Shown here piece by piece: positions 39,372 to 48,553 of a stretch of 64,000 nucleotides of DNA. Source of the DNA: Saprospiraceae bacterium (lineage in GTDB: Bacteria; Bacteroidota; Bacteroidia; Chitinophagales; Saprospiraceae). The stretch is from the NCBI GenBank assembly GCA_016722285.1, contig JADKGI010000005.1:96150-160149 (forward strand). Reading direction: 5' to 3'. Made by a program: the position numbers and the translations under genes. Numbering within the stretch: the first letter of the stretch is position 1; each line of letters starts with the position of its first letter. The notes under the pieces were generated by a model. The model was given only the letters and a program-made list of their open reading frames with translations, did no database searches and was not told where the DNA came from.

Positions 39372-40170
39372 TCATGCTACTTTTTGTTTAGATAGGTTGT
39401 TGGCATCCAATAATGATACATCCACTTTTATCTCGGTACCTTTTTGCAACAAATAATTGTATGGGCTAAGATACCCAATTCCTGAATGTATGCGCCTGAA
39501 GTTATAAAATTTAACAAATCTTGTAAACGTATCTGCCGCTTCTAATAGATTGTCAAACTCATATTTTTGACAAATTACCCTTTCTATGATGCTGTGGTAT
39601 GACTCTATATGTGCATTTTGTTCCGGCGTTGCTGGCTTAGTAAACTCTTGTATGACCTTCTTGCTCTTAAAATAACTCTGGCACTTTTGAGCCACCATTT
39701 GTGACCCATTATCGTTACGTACATAAATATTCTCAGCCATAGAATATGCTCCAAATATCTTATCAAATAATTTGACTACGTCACCTTTGTTTACTTGCCA
39801 GGCGATATGTTGACCCAATACCCATCTGGAATATACATCTATGACGGTGATCAGCAGGGCATTCTTGCGCTTCCCTTTGATATATATGTATTTGATGTCA
39901 AACTCAAGATAACTAAAAGTGTGCTAATGGTTTTGGAACTAACTCTTTGACCCACAGCCGCTTACTTAATTTAGGCTTTGTGGGGTGATTAAGTAATTTG
40001 TTCTCTTCCATCAGCCGATATACTTTCTTTGGACTTATAATATACCCACACTGTTGTCTGAGGGCATGTGTCGTCTTCAAATAACCGTAGTCCACAAATT
40101 CTTCACTCAGTATTTCCTTGATGTCAGATATTACTTCTTCATTGGTCGCCCAAGTCTGATCTTTCTTCAT
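39372..40170 (-). CDS. IS3-family transposase OrfB, integrase core (frameshifted)
   Basis: The rve-type DDE integrase is read in two frames joined near 39915 (PLAHFSYLEFDIKYIYIKG). The first Asp is in LEFDIKYIY, the second in VRNDNGSQMV, and the Glu in NAHIESYHSIIE. The N-terminal HTH_21-like segment (YGYLKTTHALRQQCGYIISPKK) is typical. In an active element OrfB is made by -1 frameshifting from OrfA. Confidence 0.82.
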
Positions 40171-40200
40171 CGCATGACTACTACTGGCCTGCCTTTAGAC

Positions 40201-40635
40201 TTAATGCCTTGTGGCGGTTTGTAATAATAGGTACTCCTTGGTATCATCAAATTGCCTTAATACGGTATCCTGCGGATGTCCTCCTTCTATAAATTCTCGT
40301 GCCAACTGATCTTCTCTTCCATGGTAAGTTACTTTTTTTTTTTTTTTTAATAGACGCTCCATCAGCATTATTTTCAATTCTTTATCCGCATTCATCTCCT
40401 TGAGCTGTTTATTCTCAGCGATGAGTTTCTTGTTCTCCCGTCTCAGCTCTGGGGCATGTAAGCCTTCAAGTGATGACTCTCCAATACTTTCTACCTTATC
40501 CAGCCACTTGCATATACTTGTGGTGGATACTTCATGGTGCCGAGATGCTTCTAATACACCTTCTGCCTTGGCCTTGGAAATGACCGCTAACTTTTCGGAT
40601 TTACTCCATGTTTTCCTGTGTGTTCCCATATTCAC
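40201..40635 (-). CDS. IS3-family transposase OrfA
   Basis: This 144-codon frame has an N-terminal helix-turn-helix (SEKLAVISKAKAEGVLEASRHHEVSTTSI), a following KWLDKVE, and a leucine-zipper-like coil (LRRENKKLIAENKQLKEMNAD). A run of 16 A (minus strand; 40333-40348) encodes the Lys tract and is a natural slippery site for making the OrfAB fusion. Residues after the Lys tract are therefore probably read in the OrfB frame in the active product. Confidence 0.8.
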   Translation of the reverse strand: MNMGTHRKTWSKSEKLAVISKAKAEGVLEASRHHEVSTTSICKWLDKVESIGESSLEGLHAPELRRENKKLIAENKQLKEMNADKELKIMLMERLLKKKKKVTYHGREDQLAREFIEGGHPQDTVLRQFDDTKEYLLLQTATRH

Positions 40636-40739
40636 AAATTTATAAACTTTTTAGTTAAATTTGTGTCCAGCTATTAAGGGTTGAAAAGACAGTCAACATA
40701 ATATTTAGAAGTAAGTTTTGGCTACTTCATATAAAACAA

Positions 40740-40892
40740 ATGGAAAATTATCAAAAATCAATTGTAATTATTGCTAAAATTGTACTTTACACTACAATAA
40801 TTTTATTTGTTTCATTATATTTTAAACTAAGTATACATGATGAAAATTTTGAAATTCTACTATCTAAATTACCATTTAGCATTTTTTGTTAG
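40740..40892 (+). CDS. Very small putative membrane protein, 50 aa
   Basis: One hydrophobic helix (IVIIAKIVLYTTIILFVSLYF) is followed by a polar C-terminus. The frame ends in a T-rich run, so length may be wrong. It resembles the tiny membrane proteins at 44010 and 44512 in layout but not clearly in sequence. It might be an orphan immunity-type protein; this is speculation. Confidence 0.3.
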   Translation: MENYQKSIVIIAKIVLYTTIILFVSLYFKLSIHDENFEILLSKLPFSIFC

Positions 40893-41014
40893 TATCTTAG
40901 TCGTTTTTGAATACAAGTTCAATTCAAAAATGCAAAATAATTATACCCTGACGCTAACAATGTTTAAGACGGTGGAGTAGCTATTCAGCGCTCCATCGTT
41001 TCTACTTGACGCTG

Positions 41015-41466
41015 ATGGCAACTAAATATATTGGTTATGCCGTAAAGGGGCAGAACAGGAAGAACTATAAAATTTAATAGTCGAAAAGTCAATTAGTGGC
41101 CTGATTATCTTTGGAGACAGGTCGCAACTTCGTAGGGCTATCCACCTCACTGATCCAACACTGGAAGCACATCATATTATACCTTGGTCAAAAAGTATCC
41201 ATCGTTTAATTCAAAATATCGGCAACTATGCTAATAAAGGAAAAGATTTTTTCATATGAATCACCCCAAAAATGGTATCGCTGTCGCCCCTTGGCGACAA
41301 TCAGGGGTCATGCGACTTATAATCTGCTGGAACTAGTTATGGTAGCGGATTTGAAAAGAGATCTATAATATCTATGGATATTATTCAAATGTACTCTCTT
41401 ATAAGCATAGGAGTTACCCCAAGAACTCTCAGATTATTTCAAAAAATTTTAGACCCCGAATGCTAA
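41015..41466 (+). CDS. AHH-type HNH/Endo VII nuclease domain, possible toxin (frameshifted)
   Basis: Reading across frames gives MATKYIGYAVKGQNRKNY, then GDRSQLRRAIHLTDPTLE and AHHIIPWSKSIHRLIQNIG, then HMNHPKNGIAVAPWR and GHATYN, ending TLRLFQKILDPEC. AHH with the following H, the N-HPKNGI-L block and a late H-x-x-YN define the AHH nuclease family found at the tips of polymorphic toxins. The piece upstream of 41015 may be the end of a longer toxin. Shifts near 41075, 41260 and 41320 may be errors. The stop is 3 bp before the next start. Confidence 0.65.
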
Positions 41467-41469
41467 AAT

Positions 41470-42052
41470 ATGAAAAAAATAAATTTATTAAACTTATTAT
41501 TCATCTTGACTTCAGTCAATACTATTATTTTGGGTCAAAAATTGATATCCCAGATGACAGGGTGGTAAACCTTTATAAAACTTTTTATTTGAAGATAATA
41601 TTAGACTTGACTCAGTCTATCTTAGTGCATTTAACATTGAATTTGATACTAAATATGCTGTAAAATATCATTACATAGAAAATATCTCCAGATTAGATCT
41701 TAATATTGCTTCTGATCGTCAAGTCATTGTTCAATTTCTAAAGAGTATTGTACTATTTGCACAAATGGAATATTTCATTAACACTAGAAGAATGAATTTC
41801 CATAGGGACTTATTTTTTAAAACCAGAAGTTTAAGAAGGAGTATAAAACATCATTTAACGGCGAAAATTTATCTAGAGAATTTGGCCCAACTAAAAAGTT
41901 ATGATTTTTCTGAAAAGCTTATTACGAAATGTAACAATAAACAAGCAATCATTACATTTGGGCAGAATGGGCCTGTTTTGAAATGCCCCATTAATTATTA
42001 CAAGAAAGTATTGAAGTTTATGTGTTGTTGGATCTGGAAAATGACCTGTTAA
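41470..42052 (+). CDS. Secreted protein coupled to the AHH nuclease, candidate immunity protein (frameshifted)
   Basis: It starts MKKINLLNLLFILTSVNTII, a signal peptide, then after a shift near 41570 continues FEDNIRLDSVYLSAFNIEFD and KYAVKYHYIENISRLDLNI, and ends in the 41765-42052 segment. Total is about 190 aa. I recognise no family. A start 3 bp after the toxin stop argues for co-translation and suggests an immunity role. A signal peptide is unusual for a cytoplasmic nuclease antidote, so the pairing is uncertain. Confidence 0.45.
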
Positions 42053-42203
42053 GAGATTATATAAATTGTGACTAATTTAAATGAAAATCTTATAAATTAC
42101 CTATTACTTTTTAAATCTTTAAGTAATATGCAATAACAACAATACTGCTTTCTATATATAAATTGTAAAGCTTTCATAAAATAAAATAAAATAAATTGTA
42201 AAA

Positions 42204-42554
42204 TTGAAGTTTATGAATCCGAAATCAAAATTTCCAATTAGTCTTTTTATTATTTTTTTTCTAATGAATGTATCATGCAATGACAAGGAAGTTTATAAAT
42301 TCAAAATGAATAAAAGTATTTTATTATCTCCTGAATTATTACCTCCAAAATCATGTTATAGAGTACATGTTATTGCTTCTGGATCAATTACCTGTGATAC
42401 AAAAATAAAGTTATTAATGGATGACAAAGAAACTAATTTCATGGATCATGTGAAACTTAAAGGATCATATTTAAACACTGAAATATATCAAAGTGATTGG
42501 TATCAAAATAAGTTTCAATTAAAAAATTCTGAATGGCAGTTGTATAGAAGATGA
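42204..42554 (+). CDS. Putative lipoprotein, 116 aa
   Basis: The signal peptide has lipobox MNVSC followed by Asp. The mature part has Cys in KSCYRVHV and SITCDTK, possibly one disulfide, and ends basic (WQLYRR). No known domain is recognised. A strong terminator lies at 42736-42768. It belongs to the series of small lipoproteins between 42 and 46 kb. Confidence 0.55.
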   Translation: MKFMNPKSKFPISLFIIFFLMNVSCNDKEVYKFKMNKSILLSPELLPPKSCYRVHVIASGSITCDTKIKLLMDDKETNFMDHVKLKGSYLNTEIYQSDWYQNKFQLKNSEWQLYRR

Positions 42555-43264
42555 TTTTGAGTTTAAAGTTAGATTTATATATTAGTCAAATTATTGCTAT
42601 ATCAAAATATAGAATTTAATTTTTTATAGTCCTTTTTAATATCTCTGTATAAAATAGCTTCATAGAATTGTCAATTTCGCCTTAAAGTCAAAGTGTTGGG
42701 AAAGCTTCGGACTTCCTGATAAATGAAAATCTTACACCAAAGCCAGCTTTCAATAAGCTGGCTTTGGTATTTTAGCAAAAAAATAATTTTAAAAAAATAT
42801 TTTGGAATTAAAAAAAACGATATATATTGCTCACATTATTAGTCTGTACCGGCTGATATATGAGTAAAAAACACCCGTTGTAAAATATTTTGGAAAAAGT
42901 TCTGTCAGTTTTCTGACGGATTTGAAAAATATTTTCTGCTTACAACGGTAGGAAGAAAAAAAACATCAAAGTAGGATTAAAAGCATTTCAGTGTCGGAAA
43001 ATACTGAAATAGAAAATAAAATAGGCAATTCTGAAAATTTTCAGACGAAGCTCGGGCTCTGATCTTTTTGTATATGTACGGATACAAAAAGAGAGTCCTA
43101 TCAATGCCCCCGTAAAACGGGATAAAACCTCGCAGGAGCCGCAGACTCTCAGGTGCACTGGACGTGTACGATGGCAAAGATATGGTTTTTTGAGAGATGT
43201 GATGAATGTCCTATGGTGATTTGCATTTGCGAAAGGGATGGATCGACCTGAAAACCAGCCAGGC
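42555..43264. other. Mostly non-coding stretch with hairpins
   Basis: It holds the 42736-42768 terminator, and an inverted repeat at 42875-42883/42940-42948 (CCGTTGTAA/TTACAACGG) enclosing GTCAG/CTGAC. About 43030-43264 is locally GC-richer, with overlapping frames on both strands that look unnatural. I cannot assign a gene. Confidence 0.5.
42736..42768 (+). terminator. Strong terminator after the 42.2-kb lipoprotein
   Basis: A perfect 14-bp stem ACCAAAGCCAGCTT/AAGCTGGCTTTGGT has a 5-nt loop and is followed by ATTTTA. Confidence 0.75.
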
Positions 43265-43440
43265 CAATGTACAGACTCGGGAGAAGCGGACAATATCAAG
43301 ACAAAGACGCTCAGAGTCACATCGCCTACGGTCATTCAGCTCTTATTCATCACTTGGATCCAGATGCGCAAGACCATATCGGTCGCACGGTGGCACTGCC
43401 GGGTCAGTGCCGAGAGCAATTTTTTATTAAAATGAAAAAA
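43265..43440. repeat. Upstream repeat of lipoprotein units, copy 1
   Basis: About 175 bp matches 44838-45010 with many small indels. Both copies end at an ATGAAAAAAGT lipoprotein start. The conserved part includes CTCTTATTCATCACTTG and CAAGACCATATCGGTC. It could be a shared regulatory leader or the end of a lost upstream gene; no frame is conserved between the copies. Confidence 0.65.
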
Positions 43441-43988
43441 GTTAAATATTTTAATTGTATTTTGTTTAAGTTTATTTTTTTGGGGTGTTCTAAAGATTCT
43501 GTTGAAAGTGAAATAGCTTTTGATGATCAAATAGTACAGGAATTTGCTAATGAGTTAATCAATTTCAAGCTTGCATTTATTGAGAATAAAAGGCAAATAA
43601 AAAAGAATCTTACTGAAATTGAACAAAAAGGTATATTTTCTGTGGATTTATTTGTAGCAAATACCAATTTAAAAAAATCAAAATATTTTAAACCTAAATA
43701 CAAAAATGATATTATCAAAGATAAATTCAGATGTAAAATTCAGAGATTTAATCGCAATAAAAGCTAGTATGATTGAAAACTCAAATAATAGTATAGCAGA
43801 TATCCAAACTATACCATTGAAACAAGAGCCTGGGATCAACGATCCTAAAAGGGTGGATGGTTTTATTTGTAAAAGTTTGGCAGGTCGCAGGTGGTGTAGC
43901 AGCTTGTACAACTGGTCCTGGATGTGCCATTGGGGCAGTTGCGATTGCTGATGCCGTTGGGGGCATTTCAGATTGTGATTTCTGGTGA
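43432..43988 (+). CDS. Lipoprotein with Gly/Ala/Cys-rich C-terminal tail (frameshifted)
   Basis: It starts MKKVKYFNCILFKFIFLGCSKD, a signal peptide with lipobox FLGC. The polar middle (IVQEFANELINFKLAFIENKR) shifts frame near 43700 and continues DVKFRDLIAIKASMIENSNN. A second shift near 43873 gives the tail VWQVAGGVAACTTGPGCAIG and then AVAIADAVGGISDCDFW. The tail looks like a membrane-active or bacteriocin-like segment, but no leader GG site is obvious. The family is unrecognised. A tiny membrane protein follows 22 bp downstream. Confidence 0.5.
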
Positions 43989-44009
43989 TTAAAAAGTAAA
44001 TACTAACAA

Positions 44010-44165
44010 ATGAGGAAGAAGAATCATATATTTATTTTAATATCATTCATATTGCTTTTGTTTTCAAGATTTGGATATTTCACGAATATATTCATAGTTG
44101 TAAGTGTGATAGTATTTGTACTCTATGTTTTACATAATTTTAAACATAATTATTTTAAAATATAA
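44010..44165 (+). CDS. Tiny two-helix membrane protein, 51 aa
   Basis: The frame reads MRKKNHIFILISFILLLFSR then FGYFTNIFIVVSVIVFVLYV and a polar tail. Two hydrophobic helices with a positive N-terminus are visible. It lies 22 bp after the Gly/Ala-tailed lipoprotein, so it is likely co-transcribed. Function is unknown; self-protection or export is possible. Confidence 0.5.
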   Translation: MRKKNHIFILISFILLLFSRFGYFTNIFIVVSVIVFVLYVLHNFKHNYFKI

Positions 44166-44239
44166 ATAATTGCAAAATTACAAGTGGCTTATATTTAATA
44201 ATGCTTGGCGATAAAATTGCTAATTTTTCAATAAACACA

Positions 44240-44347
44240 ATGAAAGTATTATTAATTATTGGAATTCTAATTTTAATAAATGGAGTTGTTAGTAGAATCC
44301 GAAAAGTAGGAATTAAAAATTACTTTAATTGGAATTTTGACTCATAA
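44240..44347 (+). CDS. Tiny membrane protein, 35 aa
   Basis: MKVLLIIGILILINGVVSRI followed by a basic tail gives one transmembrane helix. The frame is complete but very short. It belongs to the same series of tiny membrane proteins. Confidence 0.3.
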   Translation: MKVLLIIGILILINGVVSRIRKVGIKNYFNWNFDS

Positions 44348-44489
44348 AATTTATTAACAACCAGATGCTAATCGAGTAGACGGCCGTGGGCACTAATGCC
44401 CATGGTGCGCCTCTCACACCACGTTACTTACGGGTACAGGTTTACCATTTGCTGCAACTGATGCTGCGGGTTCACAAGCTTGCGATTGA
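44348..44489 (+). pseudogene. Remnant of a Gly/Ala-rich peptide tail
   Basis: The frame ends TLLTGTGLPFAATDAAGSQACD and a stop, resembling in composition the tail of the 43.4-kb lipoprotein. No start or signal is attached, and 44512 starts 22 bp later, the same spacing as at 43988/44010. I read it as the 3' end of a deleted unit. Confidence 0.35.
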
Positions 44490-44511
44490 TAATCAAATAA
44501 ATAATTAAAAA

Positions 44512-44691
44512 ATGAAAAATTTGATACCTTATTTAGCTTCCTTTATTATATTCACATATCTTTTAATACTCACTTTTAGTAAGTATTATGATGAAAATAA
44601 TATTAGAGTTGTTATCGGAGTAATTGCCTATATAGTTATTGTAACTATTATCATACAAAACCTTTCAATAAAAATGAAATCTACAAAGTAA
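44512..44691 (+). CDS. Tiny two-helix membrane protein, 59 aa, paralogue 1
   Basis: The frame reads MKNLIPYLASFIIFTYLLIL, then a short polar turn (YYDENN), and a second helix VVIGVIAYIVIVTIIIQNL. It is clearly paralogous to the protein at 45725 (shared ASFIIFTYLLILT, YY, NN, R-V, IAY). A terminator follows at 44704-44736. Confidence 0.65.
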   Translation: MKNLIPYLASFIIFTYLLILTFSKYYDENNIRVVIGVIAYIVIVTIIIQNLSIKMKSTK

Positions 44692-44703
44692 ATCTATGAC
44701 TAA

Positions 44704-44736
44704 TCGGAGGATATAAAAAAATATTATATCCTCCGA
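44704..44736 (+). terminator. Hairpin after tiny membrane protein
   Basis: A 12-bp stem TCGGAGGATATA/TATATCCTCCGA lies 13 bp past the stop. A T-tract is weak. Confidence 0.5.
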
Positions 44737-44837
44737 ATTTGTAGTTAAATGATTTGAGATATTTTTTTCTGTACATAAAAGTATAGGATAAATGTAACTT
44801 TGAATTCCATTGTTAAAACCTCCAAAAAAACTTTGCT

Positions 44838-45010
44838 TAATGGCCAATATAAAGACACGACAGAAGTTGGAAGACAATTAGAGTCACATCTTTCATGGTC
44901 ATTCAAAGCTCTTATTCATCACTTGATCAGATGCACAAGACCATATCGGTCAAGCACGGTGGGCACTGCTGGGTCAGTGCCGAGAGCAATTTTTATTAAA
45001 ATGAAAAAAG
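44838..45010. repeat. Upstream repeat of lipoprotein units, copy 2
   Basis: This is homologous to 43265-43440, again ending at a lipoprotein ATG (45001). Confidence 0.65.
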
Positions 45011-45596
45011 TAATTATGACGATGATTTTATTAATTTGTTATCTTTTTTATTACCATCTTGTACTAAAACTAACTCGGATGAAAATAACCGGAATGTCAT
45101 GCTTTATTTTAATGGTAAACACATTCCCTTTTTTACAATTCCGATAAAAAAGAATTTTATTTTATTCAGTATTTAGTACAACCTAAGTTAGAAGATGAAA
45201 TTATTTTCAGTTCCATCGATGCAACAGCATTGACTGTCAGCAATCACAATAAAATTATTAAATTTAAAATTGGAGATGGAAATATATTTGGAATATCTAA
45301 GTTAATTGTTTGAAGATAAATATTTGATTAAATCCAATAGTAATAATTTAACTGAAATAAGAACATGGATACCCTATCAGTTTAATCCAATAGTATTTGA
45401 TGATAATTTTGAAGAAAAATATATTGTAAATGTCAGGATGTTAAAAAAATCTGACAGGAATTGTACATCTGGGGTAAAGGTTCCACTGGAATGTTCTCAA
45501 TCTATTGGTTCACCGGTGGTACTAACGCAAAGTTGTAACACAAATGTGATACCAAAATTAGTTATGCTTGTTGTTGGTCAGATTAAGACTTTATAA
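45001..45596 (+). CDS. Putative lipoprotein, second repeat unit (frameshifted)
   Basis: It starts MKKVIMTMILLICYLF; a small shift gives lipobox LPSC followed by TKTNSDENNRNVMLYFNGKH. Further segments are LEDEIIFSSIDATALTVSNH and then, after a shift near 45305, YLIKSNSNNLTEIRTWIPYQ and a tail with three Cys (NCTSG, LECSQS, QSCNTN). About 195 aa in total. The mature sequence does not match the lipoprotein at 43432. No family is recognised. The genes sharing the repeated upstream block therefore carry different bodies. Confidence 0.5.
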
Positions 45597-45724
45597 AATA
45601 ATTTTAAATGGGTGTATCCCAAAATTTCATTTTCATAAAATTTCTTTTTAGATTTCCCAATCTCATATAGAGTTAAAAAGAAATTGACTACTTTTGAATG
45701 TAAAAATGGAATACACCCTTTAAA

Positions 45725-45958
45725 ATGAAAGTCTTCTTACCATCAATAGCTTCCTTTATTATATTCACATATCTTTTGATACTCACTCTTAATGAATATT
45801 ATAATGTAAATAATACCAGAGTTTTCATTGGAGCAATTGCCTATCTGATTATGGTAACATTAATTATACTGAATCTTTATAAGAAAATGAAATCTTTGAG
45901 TAGAACTGTGTGCAGTGAGGGAAGGTATGAACTGTATTTTTATGCCTTCCTTTTATAA
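45725..45958 (+). CDS. Tiny two-helix membrane protein, paralogue 2
   Basis: The frame reads MKVFLPSIASFIIFTYLLIL, then LNEYYNVNNTRVFIGAIAYL and a third hydrophobic part ending KKMKSL. It is a paralogue of 44512-44691. The last 20 or so codons run into a terminator hairpin (GGAAGG at 45920-45925, CCTTCC at 45945-45950, then TTTT), so the real stop probably lies earlier and was lost by an indel. An inverted repeat GGGTGTAT/ATACACCC (about 45608 and 45713) flanks the region upstream. Confidence 0.6.
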   Translation: MKVFLPSIASFIIFTYLLILTLNEYYNVNNTRVFIGAIAYLIMVTLIILNLYKKMKSLSRTVCSEGRYELYFYAFLL

Positions 45959-46130
45959 TTATCTGTGATCGAATCAGCTTTAGCCTTCTAATGGTTATCT
46001 AATGAATCCGCTATTTGCATGTTGAATGAAGTTGGTGAACCGGTATATATTACAATACATCCTTAACCTTTTCTAATTAAGAAGTATCTTTGATAAAGTT
46101 TATACTTAGAACTGATTTAAAATTAGAACG

Positions 46131-47344
46131 ATGAAATTCTCCTCTTTACTTTTTGTTGTATTAAGCCTTTGCTTTAATGCCAAAAATCAACTTAACGACC
46201 CGGCTGGTATTGCAACTTCACAAATCAAAACCGGTGCCGAACAAACCGAAAAAATATGTGCCATACCTAAAAGGGAAAGAGTAGCCATCCTCGACAACCA
46301 AACGTCCATCATCGGTAAAACCCATTTAGTAGATAGCCTTAAGTTGGCATCAATATAGTCAAGTGTTTGGCCCTGAATATGGGTTTCATGAAATGCAAGC
46401 GCCGGCGCCAAGGTTGCCGATGAGATTGATATGGCTAAGGGCATACCCGTCATCTTTGTATGGCAAAAAACAAACCTTCCCATGAAGATCTCGCCGATGT
46501 TGACCTGATGATTTATGATCTGCAAGACGTAGGTTGTCGCTTTTATACCAACATCAATGCTTTATTCCGATTGATGGATGCTTGTCATGAAAATGATAAG
46601 GAGCTACTCATACTTGACAGGCCCAATCCCAATGCATATTTCATTGATGGGTCCTGTATTGGAATATGGAATTCAAATCGGGTATAGGCATGTTTCCCCA
46701 TCTACCTATATCTCATGGTTGGTTGACGGTAGGTGAGTTTGCACAGATGGTAAATGGTGAAGGATGGCTGACCAATAAAGTAAAAATGCAAACTTAAAAT
46801 CATCAAAGTGGCTAATTACAACCACGACATGCCTATATTTTGCCAGTCAGTCCATCTCAAATCTGAATACACAACAATCCATACTCCTCTACCCTTCTAC
46901 ATGTTTATTTGAAGGAATATATCTCAATCATGGTCGTGGTACTTATTTTCCCTTTACTGTACTTGGCAGCCCGGAACTAAAAGGAAAATATGAATTCAGT
47001 TTTACTACTCGATAGGAATTCCGGGCATGGCAGAAACACCGCTATTTATGAATGAGGTTTGTTACGGCATCGACCTTCGCAATTATGATGTTGAAATATT
47101 GAGAAAAATGAAACAATTAACATCCAATGGATCATGGAACTTTACGAAGCATCTCGCACAAAGAAAAGTTCTTTGACTCCCAAACTGAGCAACCAAATGG
47201 GCGTGATAGAAAAGCTAACCGGAAGTGATAAGTTTAGACAGCAGATCATAGATGGTACATCTGAAAAAAGAAATCCGTCAAAGCTGAGAACCAGGCTTAA
47301 GCCAATATAAAGTGATGCGAAAAAAATATTTGCTTTACCAATAA
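46131..47344 (+). CDS. DUF1343 protein, exo-beta-N-acetylmuramidase (NamZ)-like, multiple frameshifts
   Basis: The family releases terminal MurNAc from peptidoglycan. Across frames I read VKTGAEQTEK (near), ILDNQTSIIGKTHLVDSL, VFGPEHGF, HEDLADVDLMIYDLQDVGCR then FYTNINALFRLMDACHEN, ILDRPNPN, ISHGLTVGEFAQMVNGEGWL, LLYPSTCLFEG and LNHGRGTYFPFTVLGSPEL, ending VMRKKYLLY. A signal peptide starts it. The expected length of about 400 aa fits. At least six indels are needed; conserved residues between them argue for sequence errors. Confidence 0.75.
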
Positions 47345-47491
47345 TGAATATTGCTTTCCTGCATTTAACCATATTTTGAGCTTAATCAAATGAGAAAGGT
47401 GATTTACTCAGATTGTTGGTACCCTTTAAGCACAAACACCATAACGAAAGTGCCTAAATTATATAGAGGAAATTCTTGAAATCAAATTGAA

Positions 47492-48100
47492 ATGACAAAG
47501 TTTATAAAAATAATTAGACGAACTCTTTTGATTTTTCATGGAATTGCGTCAAATCGGGTTGCTGGTTTCTGGGGACAAAAAACCTGTAACCCCACATTTA
47601 CTTATTGGGTGAAAGTGAAGACGATTTTAAAAAATATGGAAGCCCGTATCAGGTTCCGGCTCTGATACATGTAAAATTGGGCTTACATTGTGATTAGCCA
47701 TGACGGTATTGACTTAGATATTATAGCTCACGAAATTTCACATGCAGAATTTTATGAACGAATTGGATTCTATAATTGGTCAGTTTAAAATCCCAGCGTG
47801 GTTTGGGAAGGATTAGCTATGCAGAATGATTACAGAGATTATTATTCAGAAGATACACTTAGGGTAAAATCAAATAACTCACAAAGACTTGCCTGACGTT
47901 AAAATCTTACATCAGGCAAACAGTTCAATGGAGAGGAATCCGTGAACAAATCAAACTTAATTTTATGACTGCAAAATATGAAGTTAAAAATTGGTACACA
48001 AAAGAAAAATTAGATCAACTAATCAAAGACAAATTCAGGTAAGTCATTCGATGAAGTTTTCTGAAAATGATTCTTACTCTTATTTGGGGTTTAGTAGAAT
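47492..48100 (+). CDS. Zinc-metallopeptidase-like protein with HExxH (multiple frameshifts)
   Basis: Reading across frames gives ISHDGIDLDIIAHEISHAEF, then YERIGFYN, WEGLAMQNDYRDYYSEDTLR and NWYTKEKLDQLIK. HEISH is a zincin motif, and the downstream EGLA...Y fits a third ligand in peptidase-MA-like families. The N-terminus from 47492 is basic then hydrophobic. The substrate is unknown. The 3' boundary is approximate. Confidence 0.5.
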
Positions 48101-48220
48101 GAAGACGAACGATTTTACACCTGAGTTGTTATTATCATAGTATTTCATTTTGGGTTATTTCTAATTGATGTGGACATCTACAAAATTTTGAATATCACAG
48201 TATTATAAAAACTTTGAAAG

Positions 48221-48553
48221 ATGAATGAATATAATTTAAATGAAAATTTTGGCACTTTATCTGAAACCATAAACGGATTGCTCAAGTTGGGCTACACTCA
48301 TGACTTTAATATTCAGGATGAATGTATTGTATGCCATGTAACGAATATCACCCTGTCTCCAAACGAATTTCAAATAGACAAAGTTTACCGGTTTGAAGGA
48401 GATTCAGATCCTGATTACTAGTCCATACTGTATGCCATATCTTCTACAAAATATGACATCAAAGGAATTTTAGTGAATGGTTATGGCATTTCAGCGGATG
48501 AAGCAACTTCAAAATTATAGAAAAATTACAAACACATGTCTCTCAAAACATGA
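48221..48553 (+). CDS. Small Bacteroidota protein often named phosphoribosylpyrophosphate synthetase-like (broken)
   Basis: The reading is LSETINGLLKLGYTHDFNIQ, CIVCHVTNITLSPNEFQ, KVYRFEGDSDPD, then a TAG where a Asp/Asn-rich loop continues, and SILYAISSTKYDIKGILVNG. This about 100-aa family is common in Bacteroidota. Its database name is probably misleading, since no PRPP-binding loop is present. Function is unknown. Confidence 0.6.

Larger units (their letters stand above)
39188..40685 (-). mobile_element. IS3-family insertion sequence
   Basis: The imperfect terminal inverted repeats share CAACCC...GGACA: left end near 39191-39215, right end near 40661-40684. Between them lie orfA and orfB in the usual overlapping order on the minus strand. 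No clear short target duplication is visible. The left end abuts the truncated redoxin gene. Confidence 0.75.

Noticed and set aside
42977..43335. 115-codon minus-strand ORF over the GC-richer segment
   Set aside because: Its composition is unnatural, and overlapping frames on both strands are equally open. Homology with 44838-45010 shows indels in all frames.
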